From Clostridiales bacterium (GTDB taxonomy: Bacteria; Bacillota; Clostridia; Christensenellales; Aristaeellaceae), in NCBI GenBank assembly GCA_012513735.1, contig JAAZBR010000238.1:1-11890 (forward strand): a stretch of DNA of 11,890 bases, written 5' to 3'. A program made the translations under genes and the position numbers. The first letter of the stretch is position 1, and each line of letters opens with the position of its first letter. The notes under the pieces are model-generated. The model did no database searches. It was not told the origin of the DNA and was given only the letters and a program-made list of their open reading frames with translations. Shown here one piece after another: positions 1-6,652 of this stretch.

Positions 1-902
1 TCCCCCCGGGCAAAGTCAAACATCATGGTGCCCCATTGGGGCATCTCCGCACGGCGGGGGTCTGCATGCTCGTAGCAGGGGGTGCCGTCAAAGCGGCGCA
101 GGCCGATCTCATCTCGGGGAAAATGGGCAGGCACCCAATCCAGCAACACGCCGATGTTGGCCTGATGCAGCCGATCCACAAAAGCCATAAATTCCTGGGG
201 ACTGCCGTAGCGGGCCGTGGGCGCGTAATAGCCGGTGACCTGATAGCCCCAGCTCATGTCCAGCGGATGCTCCATCACAGGCAGCAACTCCACGTGGGTG
301 TAGCCCATCTGCTGAATGTAGGGGATCAACTGATCGGCCACCTCGCCGTAGCTGAGCATCTCGCCCTCCGGGCCGCGCCTCCAAGTGCCCAGATGCATTT
401 CATAGATGTTGATGGGGCTGCGGTAGGGATTCCACTTGGCGCGTTTTTCCATCCACTGCTGATCGCCCCACACATAGCCGTCCAGATCGCACAGGCGGCT
501 GGCGGTATTGGGCCGCAGCTCGCTGGCAAAGGCATAAGGGTCCGCCTTCAGGTACATGGCGCCGTCCTCAGCGAACACCGCATATTTATACCCACGCAGC
601 TTCTGGGCAGCATCTTCATAGCTGAAGCGCTCCGGATCCCGCTCGGGCCGGAACAATAAGTCAGGCAGCCGCAATTCCCAGGTGCCGTCGTGCTGCTTTT
701 CCATAGGGTATGCGTGTGGATCCCAGGAACAGAATTCGCCGGTCAGGCTGACTGCCCGGGCGTTGGGCGCCCAGACGCAGAAGTGCCACATCTGCTGGCC
801 GTCTTGCTCCACCGGATGGGCGCCCAGCATCTGATAGGCGTGTCGGCTGGTACCCTGATGAAAAGCTTGGCGCTGTACCTCAGTTGGTGCAATATACCGC
901 AA
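1..902 (-). CDS. glgB: 1,4-alpha-glucan branching enzyme GlgB, N-terminal part (3' end beyond window)
   Basis: This cytoplasmic GH13 enzyme makes alpha-1,6 branches in glycogen by cutting and transferring alpha-1,4 glucan chains. Three hundred codons are visible and the frame is open to the window edge. Residues about 37-125 form the CBM48/E-set module (VWAPNARAVSLTGEF at 43-57). The GH13 barrel starts near residue 164 with INIYEMHLGTW, followed by MSWGYQVTGYYAPTARYG (216-233) and conserved region I, DWVPAH at 255-260. The catalytic nucleophile and acid lie beyond the window. I chose a TTG start at 902-900 because GGGAGG stands 7 nt upstream, and the homology begins only about 25 residues in; no ATG has a comparable site. 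It diverges from the metallophosphoesterase-ppk operon and has its own promoter. The family is certain; the exact start is likely. Confidence 0.95.
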   Translation of the reverse strand, partial: MRYIAPTEVQRQAFHQGTSRHAYQMLGAHPVEQDGQQMWHFCVWAPNARAVSLTGEFCSWDPHAYPMEKQHDGTWELRLPDLLFRPERDPERFSYEDAAQKLRGYKYAVFAEDGAMYLKADPYAFASELRPNTASRLCDLDGYVWGDQQWMEKRAKWNPYRSPINIYEMHLGTWRRGPEGEMLSYGEVADQLIPYIQQMGYTHVELLPVMEHPLDMSWGYQVTGYYAPTARYGSPQEFMAFVDRLHQANIGVLLDWVPAHFPRDEIGLRRFDGTPCYEHADPRRAEMPQWGTMMFDFARG

Positions 903-909
903 GTCAATT

Positions 910-915
910 CCTCCC
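910..915 (-). promoter_or_regulatory. Ribosome binding site of glgB supporting a TTG start
   Basis: GGGAGG on the minus strand lies 7 nt before TTG at 902-900. It is the only strong Shine-Dalgarno match near the 5' end of the reading frame and decides in favour of the TTG codon over an internal ATG at residue 25. Confidence 0.75.
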
Positions 916-962
916 TTCCCGGGTGCAAGGGGGCTCCGGATTTTCCACGGCGAGGGCCGTTC

Positions 963-976
963 CGCAAACGTTTTCT
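963..976. promoter_or_regulatory. Candidate catabolite-responsive (cre-like) operator at the glgB transcription start
   Basis: The plus strand reads CGCAAACGTTTTCT, with the palindrome AAACGTTT at its centre. It agrees at 12 of 14 positions with the loose cre pattern TGWAARCGYTWNCW bound by CcpA; the first T and the third position differ. It overlaps the predicted +1 of the glgB promoter (near 976), a position where CcpA typically represses. This is a pattern match only; no CcpA gene is visible and chance occurrence is possible. Confidence 0.3.
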
Positions 977-982
977 GCCTGC

Positions 983-1011
983 AGTATAGCATGGGCGTCG
1001 CCAAAGGACAA
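983..1011 (-). promoter_or_regulatory. Sigma-A-type promoter for glgB
   Basis: The minus strand carries TTGTCC (-35, 1011-1006), a 17-nt spacer, and TATACT (-10, 988-983). The -10 matches consensus at 5 of 6 and the -35 at 4 of 6. The predicted start is near 976, giving a leader of about 74 nt before the TTG codon. The leader has a small perfect hairpin, ACGGC/GCCGT with a 4-nt loop, at 947-960, whose role is unknown. Confidence 0.7.
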
Positions 1012-1074
1012 GCGGGATCGCAGGGGCATTTTTCCTCTTCTCAAGTATTCAGATTTCCCTGTCACGCCCGGTGA

Positions 1075-1103
1075 TTGATTGCCCACAGCGCATGTGATAG
1101 AAT
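1075..1103 (+). promoter_or_regulatory. Sigma-A-type promoter for the metallophosphoesterase-ppk-cysS operon
   Basis: TTGATT (-35, 1075-1080), a 17-nt spacer and TAGAAT (-10, 1098-1103) stand 30 nt before the first start codon. The -10 matches consensus at 5 of 6 and the -35 at 4 of 6. The transcript should begin near 1110, so the leader is only about 24 nt. The -35 boxes of the two divergent promoters are 63 bp apart. Confidence 0.7.
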
Positions 1104-1133
1104 ATACGAACAGTCAGCCGCAAGGGGAGGAAC

Positions 1134-2222
1134 ATGGCCGTAAGGGGAAGCAAGCCGCTTTTTGCGCCGGGGAAAAAGCGCCGTCCGGGCTGCCTGTTGG
1201 CAGCCCTGTTGTTGCCGCTGCTTCTGGCGGCCGTGCTGGGCCTGAATGCGCTGAACAACAGCTATGTCAGCCTGGACACCCAATCCGTCACCGTACCTGC
1301 CCTGCCCAAAGCGCTTGAGAACTTCAGTATTCTTCATCTCAGCGACCTGCATGCCGCATGGTTTGGGGAAAACCAGCAGCGGATGGGCCAGCTTCTGCGG
1401 CTGGAGCGTTACCAGGCCGTCTGCCTGACAGGAGATATGGTGGGGCGCACGGGCAATGTGCAGCCCTTGCTGGCGCTGATCGACCTGTTTCCCAATGATG
1501 TGCCAGTATTCCTTATCCCAGGGGATGACGACCCCCCGCCTTTACATCATCAGTCACAAGAAGGCGATGGGATCAGGGCAGACTACATTGTGAAGGCCCA
1601 GGAACACGGGGCCATCTACTTGGATAGCCCCCACCTGGTGGAGCGGGATGGTGGCCGCGTATGGTTTTGCCCTGCCGGCCTGTACACCACCGATCTGCGT
1701 GCCGCGCGCTTTGCCCTGGAAGAGCGTCAGCAGGATCTGCTGACCAGCGCCGAAGGGCAAACGGACAAGGGCCGGAATGCGCTGGCAGCGGTACGGTACC
1801 AGCTGGAGGCTTTGGTGCGGACCGATGCGGCAAGAGAGCAGATGCAGCCCGGGGATTTCACCGTGCTGCTCAGCCACTTCCCTCTGGACGCCGATGACAT
1901 CATCAACCTGCACCAAGCGGAGGGGGATGGCCGCAAGATGCCCAGCTTCCCGGGCACGGTCGCCCTGATCCTGTCCGGCCACTGGAACAACGGCCAGTGG
2001 CGGCTGCCGCTGATTGGCCCCCTATGGTTGCCTGGGGGACGCACGGGCCTGGATGGTTGGCTGCCCGACCCGCAGGCGGTCTCCGGCCTGGCCACTGTGC
2101 ACGGTGTGCCGCAGTATATCAGCCCGGGCCTGGGTGCATCCGGCGCCTATCCCTGGCAGCCCTTTCGCCTGTTCAACCGACCCACGGTCACCTTGCTCAA
2201 GCTAACCAGCAGATTATTTTAG
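1134..2222 (+). CDS. Membrane-anchored calcineurin-like metallophosphoesterase with atypical motifs
   Basis: This 362-residue protein belongs to the calcineurin-like phosphoesterase superfamily, most like the YkuE/YaeI type. A basic N-terminus (KKRR at 14-17) and one hydrophobic segment at about 20-37 suggest a membrane anchor with the catalytic domain outside. Motifs I and II are intact: SDLH (D71, H73) and TGD (D101), as is SH at H248. Motif III, usually GNHD/E, is GDDD at 130-133, and the last motif, usually GHTHGGQ, is GHWNNGQ at 282-288, so a metal-ligand Asn, a catalytic His and a metal-ligand His are changed. Substrate is unknown; related proteins act on phosphodiesters or lipid phosphates. 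GGGGAGG ends only 3 nt before the ATG, which is tight. It is the first gene of the operon, 12 nt before ppk. Confidence 0.88.
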   Translation: MAVRGSKPLFAPGKKRRPGCLLAALLLPLLLAAVLGLNALNNSYVSLDTQSVTVPALPKALENFSILHLSDLHAAWFGENQQRMGQLLRLERYQAVCLTGDMVGRTGNVQPLLALIDLFPNDVPVFLIPGDDDPPPLHHQSQEGDGIRADYIVKAQEHGAIYLDSPHLVERDGGRVWFCPAGLYTTDLRAARFALEERQQDLLTSAEGQTDKGRNALAAVRYQLEALVRTDAAREQMQPGDFTVLLSHFPLDADDIINLHQAEGDGRKMPSFPGTVALILSGHWNNGQWRLPLIGPLWLPGGRTGLDGWLPDPQAVSGLATVHGVPQYISPGLGASGAYPWQPFRLFNRPTVTLLKLTSRLF

Positions 2223-2234
2223 CAGAGGTCTCCC

Positions 2235-4286
2235 ATGCCAATTTCCAAGCTCTTTGTCAACCGAGAACTAAGCTGGATCCGCTTCAACACCCGCGTGTTG
2301 ATGGAAGCCTCCCGCGCCAGCAATCCGCCCCTGGAGCGGGCCAAGTTTTTGTCCATCGTATCCAGCAACCTGGATGAGTTTTTTATGGTGCGGGTGGGCA
2401 AGCTGGAGCGCAAGGCCGATGCCGGGCTTGATATTGTGGATCCTGCCGGCATGACGCCCGTGCAGCAGCTGCGGGCGATCCGGCGGGCAGTGCCCAAACA
2501 GGTGGACAAGCAGTACGCCTTGTACAACGATGATGTGCTTCCGTTGCTGAAGGATCACGGCCTGCATCTTCTTTCCATGCAGGAGCTGACGGAGGGGCAG
2601 CGAAACTGGTTGTCCAGCTATTTTGATGCCCAGGTGATGCCCGTGCTGACGCCGCGCACCATCAACCCAAGCCATCCCTTTCCGCTGCTGGCGGCCAAGC
2701 GGATTTACATCGCAGTCCTGCTGCAGTCGGACAAGGGGGGCGCTCCCCAGCTCAGCCTGGTGCCGGTGCCCGCGCAGCTCAAGCGCATCATTCTACTGCC
2801 TATGGGGGAAGGCCGTGCACGGGGCGTTTTTTTGGAAGACCTGATCATTGCCCACCTGAGCCGCCTGTTCCCCTATATGGATCCCATCTGCTGGATGCCC
2901 TTCCGTATCACCCGCAACACGGATTTTGTCATCGATATTGAAAACGCCGACAATCTGATCGACGAGATGCGCAAGTCCATCAAGCGGCGCAGCTACGGCA
3001 AGATTGTGCGGGTAGAAGTGCCCAGGCGCCGCAATGCCTTAATCTACAGCCGCGTCATGAAGGCGCTGGAAGCACCCCGGCGTATTGTGATCGAGGTGGA
3101 TGGCCCCCTGGATCTCCGCTTCCTCATGCGGGAGATAGCCGGGTACGAGGGATTTGACGACCTGAAATATGTCCCCTTCACACCGGCGATGAGCCCGCGG
3201 CTGGCCGTAAGGGAGAGCATTTTCCGCAGCATCCGGGGCGGCGACCTGTTTTTCCATCATCCCTATGACAGCTTTGATCCGGTGCTTCGTTTTGTCCGGG
3301 AGGCAGCGGAGGATGCGCAGGTGCTGGCCATCAAGCAGACATTGTACCGGGTGTCCTCCAAGAGCATTCTGGTGCCCTCCCTGGCACGCGCGGCACAGTT
3401 GGGCAAGCAGGTGACCGTGCTGGTGGAGGTGCGCGCCCGCTTTGATGAGGAGAACAACATCAACTGGTGTAAAACCCTGGAGGCGGCTGGCTGCCATGTG
3501 CTGTATGGCGTGCCCCGGTGGAAGACCCACTCCAAGATCACGCTGGTAGTGCGGCGGGAGCCGGAGGGGCTGCGCCAGTATGTGCATATCGGCACGGGCA
3601 ACTACAACGATTCCACCGCCAAGCAATATACCGACATGGGCATCCTGACCTGCGACCGGCAGATCGGGGAGGACGCCAGCGCATTTTTCAACATCATCAC
3701 GGGCTATAGCTACACCTTCCCCATGGAGAACCTGATCGCCTCCCCCTATGCCCTGCGGTCGGCATTCACAAACCGATTGGCCCGGCTGGCCGAGCTGGCC
3801 CGGGCCGGCCAGCAGACCGCATTCTTCGCCAAAATGAACTCCCTGTCCGACCCCGGCATCATACAGGCCATCTACGATGCCTGTAACGCAGGCGTGGAGG
3901 TGCGGCTGATCGTGCGGGGCATCTGTTGCCTGCGCCTGGCCCGCCATCCGCACCTGGAGGTACGCTCCATCGTGGGCCGCTTTTTGGAGCACGCGCGGGT
4001 ATATATCTTCCAGGCGGGTGAGGAGTGCGAGGTGTTTATCTCCTCCGCCGACATGATGGTGCGCAACCTGGATAAAAGGGTGGAGCTGACCAGCCCCATC
4101 AAGGACCCGGCGATTGCCGCACAGATCGTGGAAGCCCTTGACCGGCAATGGGAAGACAACACCCAGGCCTGGCGGCTGTGCGCAAACGATGAATACGAGC
4201 GTGTGCGCAACAACCTGCCTCCCTACAATGTACAGGAGGACTTTATCAACCGTGCCCGGGCGCAGCAACAGGCTGCCCAGGGCTAA
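2235..4286 (+). CDS. ppk1: Polyphosphate kinase 1
   Basis: PPK1 reversibly transfers the gamma phosphate of ATP to a growing inorganic polyphosphate chain in the cytoplasm. The 683-residue length is normal (E. coli 688). The N domain opens with LFVNRELSWIRFN (6-18) and contains SSNLDEFF; the head domain and the two phospholipase-D-like C domains follow. The phosphorylated histidine is H432 in KTHSK (E. coli H435), with R372 and R402 matching E. coli R375 and R405, and H586 in FLEHARVYIF matching E. coli H592. The offset to E. coli rises from 3 to 6 between H432 and H586, because the conserved loop after GICCLR (usually PGxPGxSENI) is here LARHPHL and about 3 residues shorter. AGAGGT lies 5 nt before the ATG. 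It is probably cotranscribed with its neighbours on both sides. Confidence 0.97.
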   Translation: MPISKLFVNRELSWIRFNTRVLMEASRASNPPLERAKFLSIVSSNLDEFFMVRVGKLERKADAGLDIVDPAGMTPVQQLRAIRRAVPKQVDKQYALYNDDVLPLLKDHGLHLLSMQELTEGQRNWLSSYFDAQVMPVLTPRTINPSHPFPLLAAKRIYIAVLLQSDKGGAPQLSLVPVPAQLKRIILLPMGEGRARGVFLEDLIIAHLSRLFPYMDPICWMPFRITRNTDFVIDIENADNLIDEMRKSIKRRSYGKIVRVEVPRRRNALIYSRVMKALEAPRRIVIEVDGPLDLRFLMREIAGYEGFDDLKYVPFTPAMSPRLAVRESIFRSIRGGDLFFHHPYDSFDPVLRFVREAAEDAQVLAIKQTLYRVSSKSILVPSLARAAQLGKQVTVLVEVRARFDEENNINWCKTLEAAGCHVLYGVPRWKTHSKITLVVRREPEGLRQYVHIGTGNYNDSTAKQYTDMGILTCDRQIGEDASAFFNIITGYSYTFPMENLIASPYALRSAFTNRLARLAELARAGQQTAFFAKMNSLSDPGIIQAIYDACNAGVEVRLIVRGICCLRLARHPHLEVRSIVGRFLEHARVYIFQAGEECEVFISSADMMVRNLDKRVELTSPIKDPAIAAQIVEALDRQWEDNTQAWRLCANDEYERVRNNLPPYNVQEDFINRARAQQQAAQG

Positions 4287-4301
4287 ACATTCGGAGGGAC
4301 T

Positions 4302-5696
4302 ATGCAAATTTACAACAGCCAAACCCGCAAGAAGGAAACCTTTGTGCCGCTCAAGCCCGGCCATGTGGGCATCTATGCCTGCGGGCCCACAGTGTACGAC
4401 TATTTCCACATCGGCAATGCGCGCCCCTTTATTGTGTTCGACGTGCTGCGGCGCTATCTGGAATACCGGGGGTACCAGGTCACCTTTGTGCAGAACTTCA
4501 CCGACATCGATGACAAAATGATCCACCGCGCCAATGAAGAGGGCATCAGCGTAAAGGAATTGGGCGACCGCTTCATCAAGGAATACTACCAGGATGCGGG
4601 GGCGCTGGGCGTTCGGCCGGCAACGGTGCATCCCCGGGCGACGGAGCACATGTCCCAGATCATCAAGCTGATTCAGCAACTGATTGACAGGGGCCTGGCC
4701 TACGAGAACAAGGGCTCTGTCTACTATCACACAGCAGGCTTCCCCGAGTATGGCAAGCTGAGCGGCCAGGACATGGAAGACCTGGATGCCGGTGCCCGCA
4801 TTGATGTGGATGAGGAGAAGCGCTCTGCGGCCGATTTCGCCCTCTGGAAGGCAGAGAAGCCCGGCGAGCCCGTCTGGGACAGCCCCTGGGGCAAAGGCCG
4901 TCCGGGCTGGCACATCGAGTGCAGCGCCATGAGCATGACCTATCTGGGCGACACCATTGACATCCACGCCGGCGGAAAGGACTTGCTGTTCCCCCACCAC
5001 GAAAACGAGATCGCCCAGTCGGAAGGCGCCACCGGCCAACCTTTCGTGCGCTACTGGATGCACAACGGGTTCCTGAACATTGACAACGAGAAGATGTCCA
5101 AATCCCTGGGCAACTTCTTCACTGTGCGCGATATCCTAAAAGAATATGATGCTGAGGATGTGCGCATGTTCATGCTGTCCGCCCAATACCGCAGCCCGCT
5201 CAACTTCAGCCGGGAGAGCATTGCCCAGGCCCATGCCAGCCTGACGCGCCTGTATACCGCCCGGGATCACCTGGCCTTCCTGCTGGAAAAGGCGCCCGAC
5301 CGGGTGTCCGACGCCCAGGAGGAGGGCTTCCTGCAGCGGGTGCAGACCTACCGTGACCGCTTTGATGAGGCCATGGATGACGATCTGAACACCGCAGGCG
5401 CCATCGGCGTGCTGTTTGAGCTGGTGTATGATTGCAATACCACGCTTACGGAGCACAGCGCCCGGGCAGCCATCGCGGGTGCCCAGCAAGCCCTGAATGA
5501 GCTGTCCGACGTGTTGGGGCTGCTGATGAAGCAGGCCGATGCCCTGCCCCATGAGGTGCAAACGCTGGCCGATCAGCGTGCCCAGGCCCGCCAGCAGAAG
5601 GACTGGGCCGCTTCCGACGCCCTGCGCAAGCAACTGCACGAGCTGGGTTACCAGGTGGAGGATACACCGGCCGGGCAGAAGCTGAGCAAGGTATAG
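4302..5696 (+). CDS. cysS: Cysteinyl-tRNA synthetase
   Basis: CysRS is the class I aminoacyl-tRNA synthetase that charges tRNA-Cys using ATP. The protein has 464 residues, as is usual for the family. The HIGH motif is HIGN at 36-39 and the KMSKS motif is at 264-268. The four zinc ligands expected for cysteine discrimination are in place: C27 in [10 protein letters not shown]207 in WHIEC, H232 in the PHHENE motif, and E236 of the same motif. The DALR-type helical anticodon region occupies roughly 310-464. GGAGGG sits just before the ATG, 15 nt after the ppk stop codon. No truncation or odd residue was seen. Confidence 0.98.
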   Translation: MQIYNSQTRKKETFVPLKPGHVGIYACGPTVYDYFHIGNARPFIVFDVLRRYLEYRGYQVTFVQNFTDIDDKMIHRANEEGISVKELGDRFIKEYYQDAGALGVRPATVHPRATEHMSQIIKLIQQLIDRGLAYENKGSVYYHTAGFPEYGKLSGQDMEDLDAGARIDVDEEKRSAADFALWKAEKPGEPVWDSPWGKGRPGWHIECSAMSMTYLGDTIDIHAGGKDLLFPHHENEIAQSEGATGQPFVRYWMHNGFLNIDNEKMSKSLGNFFTVRDILKEYDAEDVRMFMLSAQYRSPLNFSRESIAQAHASLTRLYTARDHLAFLLEKAPDRVSDAQEEGFLQRVQTYRDRFDEAMDDDLNTAGAIGVLFELVYDCNTTLTEHSARAAIAGAQQALNELSDVLGLLMKQADALPHEVQTLADQRAQARQQKDWAASDALRKQLHELGYQVEDTPAGQKLSKV

Positions 5697-5698
5697 CC

Positions 5699-6061
5699 GT
5701 GGGCGGCAAGGCCGGCGCTGTTCTGTACCGTTTGCTGCTCTGCGCCTGCGTGCTGATCGCAGCCTATTGCCTCGCCCATGCGGCGGGGCTTTTTGCGCCG
5801 CCGGCCCCGGCGCCCATCCCTCTTGCAAAACTGCCCAACAGCAGGCCCACCGTAGCGCCGCTAACGGGCGCTGTCAACGTCAACACAGCCCCCCTGGAGG
5901 AGCTGTGCACATTGCCCGGCATCGGCCCCCACCTAGCGGGGCTGATCATCGAAGCCAGGGCTCTTTCTCCCTTTTACTATGCGGAGGACCTAAAAATCGT
6001 GCGGGGCATCGGCGACCGGCGTCTGGAACAGATCAGGCCGTACATCAGGCTGGTCGATTAG
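5699..6061 (+). CDS. ComEA-like helix-hairpin-helix protein, membrane-anchored
   Basis: A 120-residue protein with one hydrophobic segment at about 7-30, a Pro/Ala-rich linker (33-52) and a C-terminal domain of two helix-hairpin-helix motifs. The domain opens with VNVNTAPLEEL (59-69); the motifs are LPGIGPHLAGLI (72-83) and VRGIGDRRLEQI (101-112). This is the pattern of the DNA-binding domain of ComEA, the surface receptor that hands double-stranded DNA to the ComEC channel in natural transformation. It is shorter than typical ComEA and lacks the SLBB domain found in many, so a DNA-binding role outside competence is possible. The start is GTG, 2 nt after the cysS stop, with AAGGT inside the end of cysS as a weak ribosome site. 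No comEC is in the window. Confidence 0.8.
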   Translation: MGGKAGAVLYRLLLCACVLIAAYCLAHAAGLFAPPAPAPIPLAKLPNSRPTVAPLTGAVNVNTAPLEELCTLPGIGPHLAGLIIEARALSPFYYAEDLKIVRGIGDRRLEQIRPYIRLVD

Positions 6062-6140
6062 GGGGCTTCAACTATTCTCTGCCTTCCAAAGAAGAAATTT
6101 GTATATTTGCCGTTTGCTTCAAAGCCGTGATTGCAGACAC

Positions 6141-6652
6141 CTAAATCATGCCATCGGAACGTTCGCCCCGGCGTTTGCGTTTTTTAGGTGCTTCGGTCAT
6201 TAGTACCTCGCTTCTTATGTTTAAATCGAAAGTTACTCCGCCGGTCTCAAAATAGAATCTGGCGCTTCCAACTCTTAGTATGCCACCATCAGGAAGCATC
6301 AAGCGTCCAATTTGGCTACTTGTTGAAAGCCCTTCACCTTCACAGGCAACCTGACCAGAAAAAGAGCTGAATCTGTCTTTTGGTAATTCATAAACGTCAA
6401 TATCGGCAATATAAGAACTGCCTTCATGAACTGCCATAAAAGCACCAGCAGGTACATCAGTGCCTATACGATACTCACCCTTCTCGACAAGAAAGGATTT
6501 GCACTTTTACGCGCAATTCGCTCCGAAAGAACCGCGTCATACAGTAATTCCAGATCGGCATCAGACAAGGCAGTAACATCTATGCCAGAAGCAAAGCCTG
6601 CCAACGGAAAAAGTAAAATGGCTGTCAGTAACAAGCAGAACAAGCCTATCAT
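6141..6652 (-). pseudogene. Small exported protein, broken by a one-base frameshift
   Basis: Two adjacent frames read as one protein of about 170 residues if one base is restored. The first frame (6652-6464) gives a hydrophobic signal-like segment (residues 3-22) and a helix with LSDADLELLYDAVLSERIA (29-47), then runs into junk after NPF and stops. From 6491, frame -1 continues with LVEKGEYRIGTDVPAGAFMA and on to a lysine/arginine-rich tail, stopping at 6141. The break falls in a T run read as three T (6494-6492); a fourth T gives a continuous NPFLVEKGEY. The VG.D.PAG-type segment resembles small secreted proteins common in Clostridia whose function I do not know. The ATG overlaps the stop of the transglutaminase-like gene by 1 nt. 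GC is lower than in the neighbours. It may be a true pseudogene or a sequencing or assembly error. Confidence 0.72.
6159..6185 (+). terminator. Candidate rho-independent terminator of the rightward operon
   Basis: An imperfect GC-rich hairpin (ACGT pairing with GCGT outside, CGC pairing with GCG inside, with mismatches and a tight loop) is followed by six T. It lies about 100 nt downstream of the ComEA-like gene, on the strand expected to end that operon, and overlaps the 3' end of the converging small gene. An 8-bp inverted repeat, CACCTAAA at 6138-6145 and TTTAGGTG at 6183-6190, encloses it. The stem is irregular, so support is modest. Confidence 0.3.

Noticed and set aside
36..659. A 207-codon plus-strand open frame at the left edge
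   Set aside because: It is antisense to the glgB coding region, whose translation matches the branching enzyme family throughout.
3039..5063. A 674-codon open frame on the minus strand across ppk1 and cysS
   Set aside because: It lies antisense to two unmistakable genes with full catalytic motifs, spans their junction, and its translation is low-complexity (rich in H, G, V, L) with no domain. It is a by-product of the GC-biased third codon positions.
6485..6500. Programmed -1 frameshifting in the small exported gene
   Set aside because: The site CCT TTC TTG is not a slippery heptamer that allows both tRNAs to re-pair, and I saw no clear downstream stem. A lost T or a sequence error is simpler.
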